A stretch of DNA of 64,000 nt from an uncultured Clostridia bacterium (lineage in GTDB: Bacteria; Bacillota; Clostridia; Oscillospirales; Acutalibacteraceae), in assembly GCA_904399395.1 (NCBI GenBank), contig CAJFPJ010000024.1, positions 1 to 64,000 of the forward strand, written 5' to 3'. Of the stretch, positions 26,747-35,216 are shown piece after piece. Every line of letters starts with the position of its first letter. Position 1 is the stretch's first letter. Position numbers and translations under genes: made by a program. A model generated the notes under the pieces. That model was not told the origin of the DNA and searched no databases. It saw only the letters and a program-made list of their open reading frames with translations.

Positions 26747-27556
26747 ATGCAGGAGCTTTTTATCAGCAGCCGCAAAAATGAGACGCTCAGGGAAGCGGCT
26801 AAGCTTCTGGTTTCGGGAGAAGTCCGACGGGAAAAAGGATTGTTTCTGGCAGAGGGGGCGCGTCTTTGCCGTGATGCCGTAAGAAGCGGGATTACCGTTA
26901 AGGAACTGTTTTATACCCAATCGGCCGGGGAAAAATATCCCGAATATATTATGGAGCTCCGGGAAAAGGCGGAGAAAGTGTTTTGTTTGGCGGATCATGC
27001 CGGTGAGCTCCTTTCTGGGACAAAAAATACCCAGGGAATTTTCTGCGTCTGTTCAGCCGGTGAACATGAAAAAAAAGAAATTCCGTATAATCACTGCCTC
27101 GCTTTGGAAAATGTGCAGGATCCGGGAAATTTGGGGACGGTTCTGCGCACGGCGGAAGCTTTGGGAGTGGGCAGTGTGCTCCTTTGTGGAGCGTGCTGTG
27201 ATGTGTTTAGCCCTAAGGTTCTTCGTGCGAGCATGGGAGCTGTTTTCCGACTTCCGGTGTTTTTCTTTCCGTCCCTCCCAGCGGCTGTGGCTGTTTTGGA
27301 TGCAAAAGGCTTTCAAACCTTTGCTGCTGTGCCGGAATCTGATGCGTTCCCGGTTACAGAGGCGGATTTTTCCCATCCCACTCTCATGGCGGTGGGAAAC
27401 GAAGGGAGCGGCCTGAGTCGGGAAGCAAAAGAATGCTGTGGCAGGAAGATAACCATTCCCATGCTGGGCCGGGCGGAAAGCCTGAATGCAGCGGCGTCAG
27501 CCTCCATTCTCATGTGGGAAATGATGCGGGGAGGGGCTCCTCATGGCGCTGGATAA
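26747..27556 (+). CDS. TrmH/SpoU-family RNA 2'-O-methyltransferase
   Basis: This 269-residue protein has an N-terminal substrate-binding domain (RREKGLFLAEGARLCRDAVRSG) and a C-terminal SPOUT knot. The knot motifs are LALENVQDPGNLGTVLRTAEALG (motif 1), LMAVGNEGSGLSREA (motif 2) and IPMLGRAESLNAAASASILMWEM (motif 3). It most resembles 23S rRNA ribose methyltransferases (RlmB/TsnR-like) commonly placed downstream of rplT in Bacillota. The target nucleotide is not known. It overlaps the next gene by 14 bases. Confidence 0.92.
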   Translation: MQELFISSRKNETLREAAKLLVSGEVRREKGLFLAEGARLCRDAVRSGITVKELFYTQSAGEKYPEYIMELREKAEKVFCLADHAGELLSGTKNTQGIFCVCSAGEHEKKEIPYNHCLALENVQDPGNLGTVLRTAEALGVGSVLLCGACCDVFSPKVLRASMGAVFRLPVFFFPSLPAAVAVLDAKGFQTFAAVPESDAFPVTEADFSHPTLMAVGNEGSGLSREAKECCGRKITIPMLGRAESLNAAASASILMWEMMRGGAPHGAG

Positions 27557-28751
27557 CAGGGCCTACTGGCTCTGGCTGCAACAGGGATTGGGTGCGGGAA
27601 GTCGTAAGCTGCAGCCATTTTTGAAACGCTTTGGCTCTCCGCGTCTTTGCTTTGAGGCGGGGATAGAAGCGTGGCGGCAGTGGGAAAAGTTTTCTCAAAA
27701 GGAGCTGGAAAGGCTTGTTTTTTATACCCCTTCCTATGGGGACGCGCTTTTGCGATATGCGCAGGCGCTTGATGAAACTGTTTTGACGCCGGAACAGTGG
27801 GGATATCCCAGGCCGCTGCGATATCTTGCGGATCCCCCCTGTGCTCTTTATGTGAAAGGAAAACTTCCGTTTTTTGAGGGAAGACCTTGGATAGCTATTG
27901 TGGGCAGCCGGGATGCTTCCGAAGAAGAGTGCCAAGCAGCACACCGATTCGCCGTGGAGCTTTCGAAGGCAGGTGCAGTAATTGTCAGCGGTGGTGCGCT
28001 GGGGATAGATGGGGCGGCTCACAGAGGTGCTTTGGATGCGGAGGGAGAAACGGTCTGTGTCTTGGGCTGTGGTCTCTCGTATCCCTATCTTTCTGCGCAG
28101 CTTCCTCTGCGAGAGGAAATCGCAATGCGGGGCGCTCTTCTTACGGAATATCCGCCGGATACGCCGCCGCTTCCCTTGCATTTTCCTGTGCGGAACCGTC
28201 TGATCTCAGGGCTTTGCGACGGTGTAATCGTGATGAGCGCCGGAGAAAAGAGCGGTTCTCTTGTCACTGCCCGGCTTGCTGTAAAGCAGGGAAGAACTGT
28301 CATGGTGGGAGTGTCTGAAAAAGAGAGCCTTTCTCCCGGTTGTGAAAAACTGCTTGCTAATGGCGTTCCGGTTGTTTCTTCGGCGGAAGAGGTGCTTTCT
28401 TTCCTCGGGAACCGTATACTGGAAGTACAGGGAGCGAAGCCTGAAACGGAGGAAACACAGAGCTTTTCTGTTTTAGAAACCTATGTCGCTTCTCCTGAGA
28501 GGGAAGAGCAAAAGGTTGTGTGGAAAACGCTGGAACCGGAAGAGAAGAAACCACTCGAGGGTATTTCCGAAGATGGAGAAATACTGCTCAGGAAAATAAA
28601 TGGAGGAGGAATCCGACAGGCATCCGATTTGGCTAGGGAGCTTTCTATCCCTGTTGCCAGAGTGCTGGCTGCTGCAACTGAATTGGAGCTTTTGGGATAT
28701 ATCCGTTCCTATTCCGGCGGAAGATACGGCCCGGCCGGATCCCGAAGGTGA
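27543..28751 (+). CDS. dprA: DNA-processing protein DprA (Smf)
   Basis: DprA loads RecA on incoming single-stranded DNA during transformation. The 402-residue product has an N-terminal helical domain and a Rossmann-like core (WIAIVGSRDASEEE, VIVSGGALGIDGAAHRGALDA, VCVLGCGLSYPY, LLTEYPPDTPPLPLHFPVRNRLISGL, GSLVTARLAVKQGR). A C-terminal winged-helix region follows (GGIRQASDLARELSIPVARVLAAATELELLGYI). It overlaps the methyltransferase gene by 14 bases and is followed by topA, an order seen in Bacillus. Confidence 0.96.
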   Translation: MALDNRAYWLWLQQGLGAGSRKLQPFLKRFGSPRLCFEAGIEAWRQWEKFSQKELERLVFYTPSYGDALLRYAQALDETVLTPEQWGYPRPLRYLADPPCALYVKGKLPFFEGRPWIAIVGSRDASEEECQAAHRFAVELSKAGAVIVSGGALGIDGAAHRGALDAEGETVCVLGCGLSYPYLSAQLPLREEIAMRGALLTEYPPDTPPLPLHFPVRNRLISGLCDGVIVMSAGEKSGSLVTARLAVKQGRTVMVGVSEKESLSPGCEKLLANGVPVVSSAEEVLSFLGNRILEVQGAKPETEETQSFSVLETYVASPEREEQKVVWKTLEPEEKKPLEGISEDGEILLRKINGGGIRQASDLARELSIPVARVLAAATELELLGYIRSYSGGRYGPAGSRR

Positions 28752-28780
28752 AGCGGATACATCCGGAAATAAGTTCGCGT

Positions 28781-28818
28781 TGTTAAAATATGCCGGTGAG
28801 ATTCGGCATATTTTAACA
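28781..28818. terminator. 15-bp perfect inverted repeat between dprA and topA
   Basis: TGTTAAAATATGCCG (28781-28795) pairs fully with 28804-28818 across an 8-base loop. With A-rich and T-rich outer ends it could terminate in both directions. A possible topA promoter (TTAACA 28813-28818, 18 bases, TATAGT) starts inside its right arm. Confidence 0.6.
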
Positions 28819-28938
28819 ATGCAGACTGATATAGTGTATAGTTGGTGCAAAAACTGCCCGAAATCCGGGTGGATCCCACAGAAACAGGCTGCTTGTTCGG
28901 TGGCGTGTGGGGAAACTGACAAATGAGAGGTGTTGGAT

Positions 28939-31032
28939 TTGTCGAAGCTGGTTATAGTGGAGTCGCCTACCAAGGTGCACACTATTAAAAAATATCTGAG
29001 TTCTGATTATGATGTGGTCGCCACAAAGGGGCATGTACGTGACCTGCCCGAAAAGCGATTGAGTGTAGATATCAAGAAACATTTTGCCCCGAAATATGAA
29101 ATCATCAAGGGTAAGGAAAAGCTGGTGGACGAGCTGAAGGAGAAAGCTGAAAAGAGCTCCCAAGTCCTTCTGGCTACCGACCCGGATCGGGAGGGCGAAG
29201 CCATTTCCTGGCATCTTGCGTATATACTGGGGTTGGATACAGCCGAAAAGAACCGTGTTACTTTCAATGAGATCACAAAAAGCGGTGTTACAGCGGGAAT
29301 GGAACACCCGAGAAGCATTGATCTGAATCTGGTCAACGCCCAGCAGGCCCGCCGTATTCTGGATCGGCTGGTGGGCTATAAGCTGAGCCCTTTCCTTTCG
29401 CAGAAAATCCGCCGCGGTCTTTCTGCGGGACGTGTGCAGTCCGTGGCCGTTCGCCTGATTGTGGATAGGGAAGAGGAGATCCGCGCCTTTAAGCCAGAAG
29501 AATACTGGACGCTGGATGCTAAGCTTACCCCTGCAAAAGGTACTTCCCGGAAAAGCTTTGAAGCTTCCTTTTATGGCACGCCTGAAGAAAAGATCCCGGT
29601 TTCTAATAAGGAGCAGGCGGACGCCATTCTGAAAGAGCTGGAGGGAGCCGAGTTCCAGGTAGCCAAGGTGAAGAAGGGAACAAGACGAAAAAAGCCTGCT
29701 CCGCCTTTTATTACCTCTACCTTACAGCAGGAGGCTTCCCGTAGGCTGGGCTTCCAAGCAAGACGGACCATGAAGGTAGCTCAGGAACTGTATGAGGGTG
29801 TGGACATTGAGGGAATGGGAGCTGTGGGTCTCATTACCTATATGAGGACGGACTCTCTGCGCCTTTCGGAGGATGCTCTCAACGACGCAGCTTCCTTTAT
29901 TGAAGAAAAATGGGGCAAAAAGTATCTCCCTGATGCGCCCCGGCATTATAAAAGTAAGGCCGGCGCACAGGATGGTCATGAGGCTATTCGGCCTGCCACC
30001 GTTTCTCTTACGCCAGAGCAGGTTAAGGGAAGCGTCACCTCTGATCAGTATAAGCTCTATAAGCTGATTTGGGAGCGGTTCATCGCCTGCCAGATGGCTA
30101 ATTGTGTGCAGAGTACTACTCAGGCGGATATTTCCGCGGGTAAATATATATTTAAGGCCTCGGGATATACTGTGACTTTTGACGGTTATACCGTTCTCTA
30201 TGAAGAGGGGAAGGATGAAGAAAGCCGAGAGGGCGGCAGCCTTCCGCCCTTGGAAGAGGGGATGCCTCTCAAATGCAAGGAGCTTTTAGGCAACCAGCAT
30301 TTCACACAGCCGCCCCCGCGCTATACGGAGGCGACCCTTGTAAAGGCTCTGGAGGAAAACGGTATTGGTCGCCCTTCTACCTATGCGGCGACGATTTCCA
30401 CCATAACAGCTCGAGAATACGTAGTCCGCGATGGAAAGGCTCTGAAGCCTACGGAGCTGGGAGAAGTGACTACCAAGCTTATGAAGGAACGGTTCCCAAA
30501 GATTGTGAACGTTAAGTTTACGGCGCAGGTGGAAAGCGATCTGGATCATGTGCAGAGCGGCGAAACCAATTGGGTGGATACGCTGGAATCCTTCTATGGG
30601 GATTTTGAAAAGACGCTGAAAAAAGCCAAGGCGGATATGGAGGGCGTCAAGATCCAATTGAAGGAAGACGAGACTGACATCATCTGCGAGAAATGCGGCC
30701 GGAGGATGGTTATCAAAACTGGACGTTACGGGAAGTTTATCGCCTGCCCGGGCTATCCGGAATGCAAAAACATCAAAAAACTTGTGCAGGAAAACGGCGC
30801 GGAATGCCCTAAATGCGGCGGCAAGGTTGTGGTGCGCAAATCAAAAAGAGGACGCGTGTTTTACGGCTGCAGCAATTATCCGGAGTGCAATTTCATCTCC
30901 TGGGATGAGCCCACTATGGAAAAATGCCCCCGCTGCGGGAAAACTCTTCTTCGCAAGAAAGGGAAAAAGCCGAAACTTTACTGTGTAACGCCGGATTGCG
31001 GCTATGAAAAGGTGGAGGAGAAGGAAGAATGA
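28939..31032 (+). CDS. topA: DNA topoisomerase I (type IA)
   Basis: TopA relaxes negative supercoils. The 697-residue product begins MSKLVIVESPTKVHTIKKYL (Toprim, with the acidic DPDREGEAISWHL motif) and has the active-site tyrosine in GLITYMRTDSLRLS (Tyr301). It ends in three four-cysteine zinc motifs (CEKCGRRM...CPGYPEC, CPKCGGK...CSNYPEC, CPRCGKT...CVTPDC). The start was set at TTG 28939 because GAGAGG lies 8 bases upstream and the family starts at this point; GTG 28930 is the alternative. Its end overlaps trmFO by 4 bases (ATGA). Confidence 0.97.
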   Translation: MSKLVIVESPTKVHTIKKYLSSDYDVVATKGHVRDLPEKRLSVDIKKHFAPKYEIIKGKEKLVDELKEKAEKSSQVLLATDPDREGEAISWHLAYILGLDTAEKNRVTFNEITKSGVTAGMEHPRSIDLNLVNAQQARRILDRLVGYKLSPFLSQKIRRGLSAGRVQSVAVRLIVDREEEIRAFKPEEYWTLDAKLTPAKGTSRKSFEASFYGTPEEKIPVSNKEQADAILKELEGAEFQVAKVKKGTRRKKPAPPFITSTLQQEASRRLGFQARRTMKVAQELYEGVDIEGMGAVGLITYMRTDSLRLSEDALNDAASFIEEKWGKKYLPDAPRHYKSKAGAQDGHEAIRPATVSLTPEQVKGSVTSDQYKLYKLIWERFIACQMANCVQSTTQADISAGKYIFKASGYTVTFDGYTVLYEEGKDEESREGGSLPPLEEGMPLKCKELLGNQHFTQPPPRYTEATLVKALEENGIGRPSTYAATISTITAREYVVRDGKALKPTELGEVTTKLMKERFPKIVNVKFTAQVESDLDHVQSGETNWVDTLESFYGDFEKTLKKAKADMEGVKIQLKEDETDIICEKCGRRMVIKTGRYGKFIACPGYPECKNIKKLVQENGAECPKCGGKVVVRKSKRGRVFYGCSNYPECNFISWDEPTMEKCPRCGKTLLRKKGKKPKLYCVTPDCGYEKVEEKEE

Positions 31033-32345
31033 TCCGGGTTATAGGTGCGGGCCTGGCCGGATGCGAAGCTGCGTGGCAGATCGCCCGGGGCGGTGAAGAA
31101 GTGGAGCTCTGGGAGATGAAGCCGGAGAGATACTCTCCTGCTCATTCTTCGCCGGGGCTGGCAGAGCTGGTGTGCTCTAATTCTCTGAAAGCTCTTCGTG
31201 TGGAGAGCGCCGCGGGACTTTTAAAAGAAGAGATGAAGCGTATGGGGAGCCTCTTGGTTCCCTGTGCCCTTCAGTGTGCGGTTCCTGCGGGAGGAGCTCT
31301 GGCGGTAGATCGGAAGCAATTTTCCCATCTGGTGACGCAGGCTATAGAAAAAGAACCCCGCATCACCCTGCACCGGGAAGAGGCGGTGGAAATTCCTGCA
31401 GAAGGTATTGTGGTGATTGCTTCAGGTCCGCTTACTTCCGACAGGCTGGCGGAACAAATTTCCGCCCTGTGTGGAGGAAGTTTGAGCTTTTTCGATGCGG
31501 CGGCCCCTATTGTTACGGCGGAAAGCCTTGATATGGAGCATGTGTTCACTGCTTCCCGGTATGGCCGGGGCGGGGAAGACGATTATCTGAACTGCCCGAT
31601 GAATAAAGAGGAGTATGAAGCCTTTTACGAAGCTCTGTTGGAGGCGGAGAGGGCACCTGTTCATTCCTTCGATGTAAGGGATCCCAAGGTGTATGAGGGT
31701 TGTATGCCCATTGAGGTAATGGCAGGCCGCGGGCCCGATACCATCCGGTACGGCCCCATGAAACCTGTGGGCCTGCGCGACCCGAGGACAGGCCACCGTC
31801 CCTGGGCTGTTCTACAGCTTCGCCGGGAAAACAAGGAGGGAACCCTTTTGAATCTGGTAGGGTTCCAGACAAATCTGAAATTTAGGGAGCAGAAACGGGT
31901 ATTTGGTATGATTCCCGCCCTGCGCCAGGCGGAATTTATCCGCTATGGTGTCATGCATCGGAATACGTTCCTGGATTCCCCCCGCCTTTTGGTTGCTGAT
32001 TTCAGTTTCCGGCAGGAAAGGCGCCTTTTCTTTGCCGGGCAGATGACAGGTGTTGAAGGATACATGGAATCCGCTGCTTCAGGTCTTCTGGCAGGAAGAA
32101 ATGCTCTGCGGCTGAGCCGTGGGCAAAGGCCCCTTATTCTGCCGCCGGAAACCATGATGGGGGCTCTGAGCCGTCATGTATCCGAAAGCCAAACAGGGGA
32201 TTTTCAACCTATGGGCGCGAATTTTGGGGTTTTGCCGCCTATAGAGCCTCATATCCGGGATAAAAAGGAACGATATGCCGCTTTGGCCCACAGGGCACTG
32301 GAAACTCTTTCTGCCTGTGAAGGGGCAGAGGCTAGTGCTGTTTGA
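31029..32345 (+). CDS. trmFO: tRNA (m5U54) methyltransferase, folate- and FAD-dependent
   Basis: TrmFO makes ribothymidine-54 in tRNA using methylene-tetrahydrofolate and FADH2. The 438-residue product begins with the FAD-binding MIRVIGAGLAGCEAAWQIARGG and has YSPAHSSPGLAELVCSNSLKALR, MPIEVMAGRGPDTIRYGPMKPVGL, LVGFQTNLKFREQKRVF and GQMTGVEGYMESAASGLLAG. The overlap with topA (ATGA) implies coupled translation. The topA-trmFO order is conserved in Bacillota. Confidence 0.98.
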   Translation: MIRVIGAGLAGCEAAWQIARGGEEVELWEMKPERYSPAHSSPGLAELVCSNSLKALRVESAAGLLKEEMKRMGSLLVPCALQCAVPAGGALAVDRKQFSHLVTQAIEKEPRITLHREEAVEIPAEGIVVIASGPLTSDRLAEQISALCGGSLSFFDAAAPIVTAESLDMEHVFTASRYGRGGEDDYLNCPMNKEEYEAFYEALLEAERAPVHSFDVRDPKVYEGCMPIEVMAGRGPDTIRYGPMKPVGLRDPRTGHRPWAVLQLRRENKEGTLLNLVGFQTNLKFREQKRVFGMIPALRQAEFIRYGVMHRNTFLDSPRLLVADFSFRQERRLFFAGQMTGVEGYMESAASGLLAGRNALRLSRGQRPLILPPETMMGALSRHVSESQTGDFQPMGANFGVLPPIEPHIRDKKERYAALAHRALETLSACEGAEASAV

Positions 32346-32404
32346 TAAAACTGCAGAGCAATGGGCGCAATTGGCTGTGTGAAGTCTGAAACGGAGGAAG
32401 CAAC

Positions 32405-33424
32405 ATGAAAATTATTGTAGACGCGTTCGGCGGAGATAACGCCCCACTTGAGATTCTGAAGGGGTGTGCAGATGCAGTCCGGGAATTGGATATTGATATC
32501 CTGCTTACGGGAGATGAAACGATAATCCGCAGAGTGGCAGAGGAAAATGCCATTTCTCTGGACCGTATGGAGATTGCCCACACGGAAAGCGTAATTACCA
32601 TGGAGGATCATGCAGGGGAAATCATGAAAAGCAAGAGCGATAGCTCCATGGCGCTGGGATTGAAAAAATTAGCTACCGGTGAAGGAGATGCCTTTATATC
32701 TGCCGGCAATTCCGGCGCTCTAATCGTGGGGGCTACCCTTATTATCAAACGCATCAAAGGTATTAAACGAGTTGCATTTTCACCGGTTATCCCCAAAAAA
32801 GAGGGCTTTTTCATGCTGATAGATAGCGGAGCCAATGTGGACTGCAAGCCGGAAATGCTTCAGCAGTTCGGCATTATGGGATCGATTTATATGAATAAGG
32901 TCATGGGGGTAAAAGATCCCCGAGTGGCTCTTGCCAACATCGGCACAGAGGAGCATAAGGGCGGAGAGCTGCAGCATGAGGCATTTCAGCTTCTGAAGAA
33001 CGCACCGGTGAATTTTGTGGGAAATATCGAAGCCAGGGAAATTCCCTATGATGCTGGCGACGTTATCGTGGCGGATGGTTTTACAGGAAACTGTATTCTG
33101 AAGCTATATGAAGGCGTTGCCATGTGTATGATGGGCCTTATAAAGGATATTTTTACGAAAAATTTGAAAAACAAGATCGCAGCTTCTCTGATTCTTCCTG
33201 ATATGAAGGAATTGAAAAAGCATATGGATTATAACGAATACGGCGGTGCACCAATTATGGGAGCTTCAAAGCCTGTTTTCAAGGCTCATGGAGACTCCAA
33301 GGCGAAGACCTTTAAAAATGCCCTGCGGCTGACAAAGGCTTATGTAGAGGGAAATGTAGTGGATGAAATCACCCGTTCCGTGGCGGACCTCAGGAACAAT
33401 GGGACATCCTCTGAAGAAAAATAA
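32405..33424 (+). CDS. plsX: Phosphate acyltransferase PlsX
   Basis: PlsX turns acyl-ACP into acyl-phosphate for membrane phospholipid synthesis. The 339-residue product has MKIIVDAFGGDNAPLEILKG, DHAGEIMKSKSDSSMALGLKKL, GDAFISAGNSGALIVGATLI, IGTEEHKGGELQHEAF and DVIVADGFTGNCILKLYEG. The ribosome site GGAGG lies before ATG 32405. It is followed directly by rnc; the acyl-carrier-protein gene often found between them is absent. Confidence 0.97.
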   Translation: MKIIVDAFGGDNAPLEILKGCADAVRELDIDILLTGDETIIRRVAEENAISLDRMEIAHTESVITMEDHAGEIMKSKSDSSMALGLKKLATGEGDAFISAGNSGALIVGATLIIKRIKGIKRVAFSPVIPKKEGFFMLIDSGANVDCKPEMLQQFGIMGSIYMNKVMGVKDPRVALANIGTEEHKGGELQHEAFQLLKNAPVNFVGNIEAREIPYDAGDVIVADGFTGNCILKLYEGVAMCMMGLIKDIFTKNLKNKIAASLILPDMKELKKHMDYNEYGGAPIMGASKPVFKAHGDSKAKTFKNALRLTKAYVEGNVVDEITRSVADLRNNGTSSEEK

Positions 33425-33443
33425 GCCGGAAGGGGGGATTCAT

Positions 33444-34124
33444 ATGGATTATCGGGAGCTGGAAAAAAATCTGCAATATCATTTTAAAGATACGAATTAT
33501 CTTATAAACGCTTTAACTCACTCTTCCTATGCCAACGAACATAAAAAAAGTTTGGGAAGCAATGAAAGGCTGGAATTTTTAGGGGATTCCATCCTGGGAA
33601 TTGTGGTGGCGGATTATCTTTTTAAAAATTATCCTGAGCTTCCGGAAGGAGATCTTACCCGGAACAGGGCGGCCCTTGTCTGCGAAAAGGCCTGCTGTGG
33701 CTTCTCTAAACAGCTAGGGGTGGGGAAATACCTGTTTTTGAGTCATGGGGAACAGAATTCCGGGGGCCGCAGCCGCTCTTCCATTCTTGCGGATGCTTTT
33801 GAAGCCATTATAGCCGCTATTTATCTGGATGGCGGCATGGAGGAGGCAAGAAAATTCATTCTTCGTTTTGTGGTTCCTCTCGCCAAAGCAGCAAAACCCA
33901 AGGCTTTCAGGGATTATAAGACGAAGCTGCAAGAAATTATTCAGCAGAATCCCGAAGAAGCCCTGGAGTATGTTCTCACAGGAGAAAGTGGACCGGATCA
34001 TGATAAGCACTTTACGGTGGAGGTTCATCTTAATTCCAATGTGATTGGCAAGGGTGGTGGCCGCAGCAAGAAGGAAGCCGAGCAGCAGGCGGCTCGGGAA
34101 GCCCTCGAACTGATGGGGTACTGA
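33444..34124 (+). CDS. rnc: Ribonuclease III
   Basis: RNase III cuts double-stranded RNA in rRNA and mRNA processing. The 226-residue product has the catalytic signature NERLEFLGDSILGIVVADYL, a second acidic site in SSILADAFEAIIAAIYLDGG, and a C-terminal dsRNA-binding domain (DYKTKLQEIIQQ, VIGKGGGRSKKEAEQQAAREALE). The start is ATG 33444 with AAGGGGGG upstream; the frame extends upstream into plsX without a better start. Part of the rnc / radical-SAM / smc / ftsY block. Confidence 0.97.
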   Translation: MDYRELEKNLQYHFKDTNYLINALTHSSYANEHKKSLGSNERLEFLGDSILGIVVADYLFKNYPELPEGDLTRNRAALVCEKACCGFSKQLGVGKYLFLSHGEQNSGGRSRSSILADAFEAIIAAIYLDGGMEEARKFILRFVVPLAKAAKPKAFRDYKTKLQEIIQQNPEEALEYVLTGESGPDHDKHFTVEVHLNSNVIGKGGGRSKKEAEQQAAREALELMGY

Positions 34125-34128
34125 GTTT

Positions 34129-35148
34129 ATGAAGCATGCCAATGTGGCGCTGTTTGTGCCTCACAACGGCTGCCCGCACCAGTGCAGTTTCTGCAACCAG
34201 AAAAGCATTACGGGAAGGGCTAAACAGCCTTCCCCCGCGGATGTTCGAGCTGCGGCAGAGCGGGCCAGTGAAACGTTGGGCCCTGGCTGTAGTGCGGAGC
34301 TTGCTTTTTTTGGCGGCAGTTTTACCGCCGTAGAGCCCACTTATATGGTTTCTCTTCTGGAGGCCGCCCGCCCATATGTGGAGAGCGGCTTGTTTTCAGG
34401 TATCCGTATCTCTACTAGGCCAGATTGTGTGGGAAGGAATGTGCTTTCCCTTCTATGGGCGTATGGCGTGCGTTCTATTGAACTGGGGGCCCAGAGTATG
34501 CGGGAAGACGTGCTTTATTTGAACCGCCGGGGACATACGGCCCGGGACGTGGAAGAGGCCTCTGCCCGTATCCGAGATATGGGTTTTTCTCTGGGGCTGC
34601 AGATGATGACGGGGCTTTATGGTGATGATGCGGAAGGAGCGCGATACACGGCCCGGAAACTGGCGGAGCTCCATCCGGATACAGTGCGGATCTATCCCAC
34701 GGTAGTGATGAAGGATACAGAGCTGGGCCGTCTGTACCAGGAGGGGGGATACGTCCCTATGGGGCTGGAGGAGACAATCCCCCTCTGCGCTGAGCTACTG
34801 TCGTTTTTTGAGAGTCGGGGAATTCGGGTGATTCGCCTGGGACTTCATGATACGCCTGAGCTCAAGCGGGATATGCTGGCGGGAGCCTATCACCCCGCCC
34901 TGCGGGAGCTCTGCGAAAGCTACCTCTTTCTGGATCGGATGCTATCCGCACTGAAAGAGCGGTTGCCGAAGAGGGGAGTGCCGGTGCCGGTGCGAGTTGC
35001 GGTTCATCCAAAGGCCATATCAAAGGCATTGGGACAAAAGCGGCAGAATCTTCAAGCATTGAAAGAAGCAGGATTTCAGGTGGAATTTCTGCAGGATGCT
35101 TCTGTTCCTTTGGAAAATTTTCGGATTATAGATTCCAACGCAGGTTGA
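34129..35148 (+). CDS. Radical SAM protein, Elp3-like, between rnc and smc
   Basis: The 339-residue product has the radical-SAM cluster motif CPHQCSFC (Cys14-x3-Cys18-x2-Cys21) in HNGCPHQCSFCNQKSITG, then AFFGGSFTA, IRISTRPDCV, YGVRSIELGAQSM and TVRIYPTVVMKDTELGRLY. These features match the radical-SAM half of Elp3, but there is no C-terminal GNAT acetyltransferase domain as in true Elp3. Genes of this type often lie between rnc and smc in clostridia; the reaction is not known. The ATG at 34129 follows the rnc stop by 4 bases. Confidence 0.88.
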   Translation: MKHANVALFVPHNGCPHQCSFCNQKSITGRAKQPSPADVRAAAERASETLGPGCSAELAFFGGSFTAVEPTYMVSLLEAARPYVESGLFSGIRISTRPDCVGRNVLSLLWAYGVRSIELGAQSMREDVLYLNRRGHTARDVEEASARIRDMGFSLGLQMMTGLYGDDAEGARYTARKLAELHPDTVRIYPTVVMKDTELGRLYQEGGYVPMGLEETIPLCAELLSFFESRGIRVIRLGLHDTPELKRDMLAGAYHPALRELCESYLFLDRMLSALKERLPKRGVPVPVRVAVHPKAISKALGQKRQNLQALKEAGFQVEFLQDASVPLENFRIIDSNAG

Positions 35149-35216
35149 TGATTAAAATATAAATGTGGCAAAATGATAGATACAGCAGCAGACGGCACTA
35201 AGAAAGGTGGAACGAT

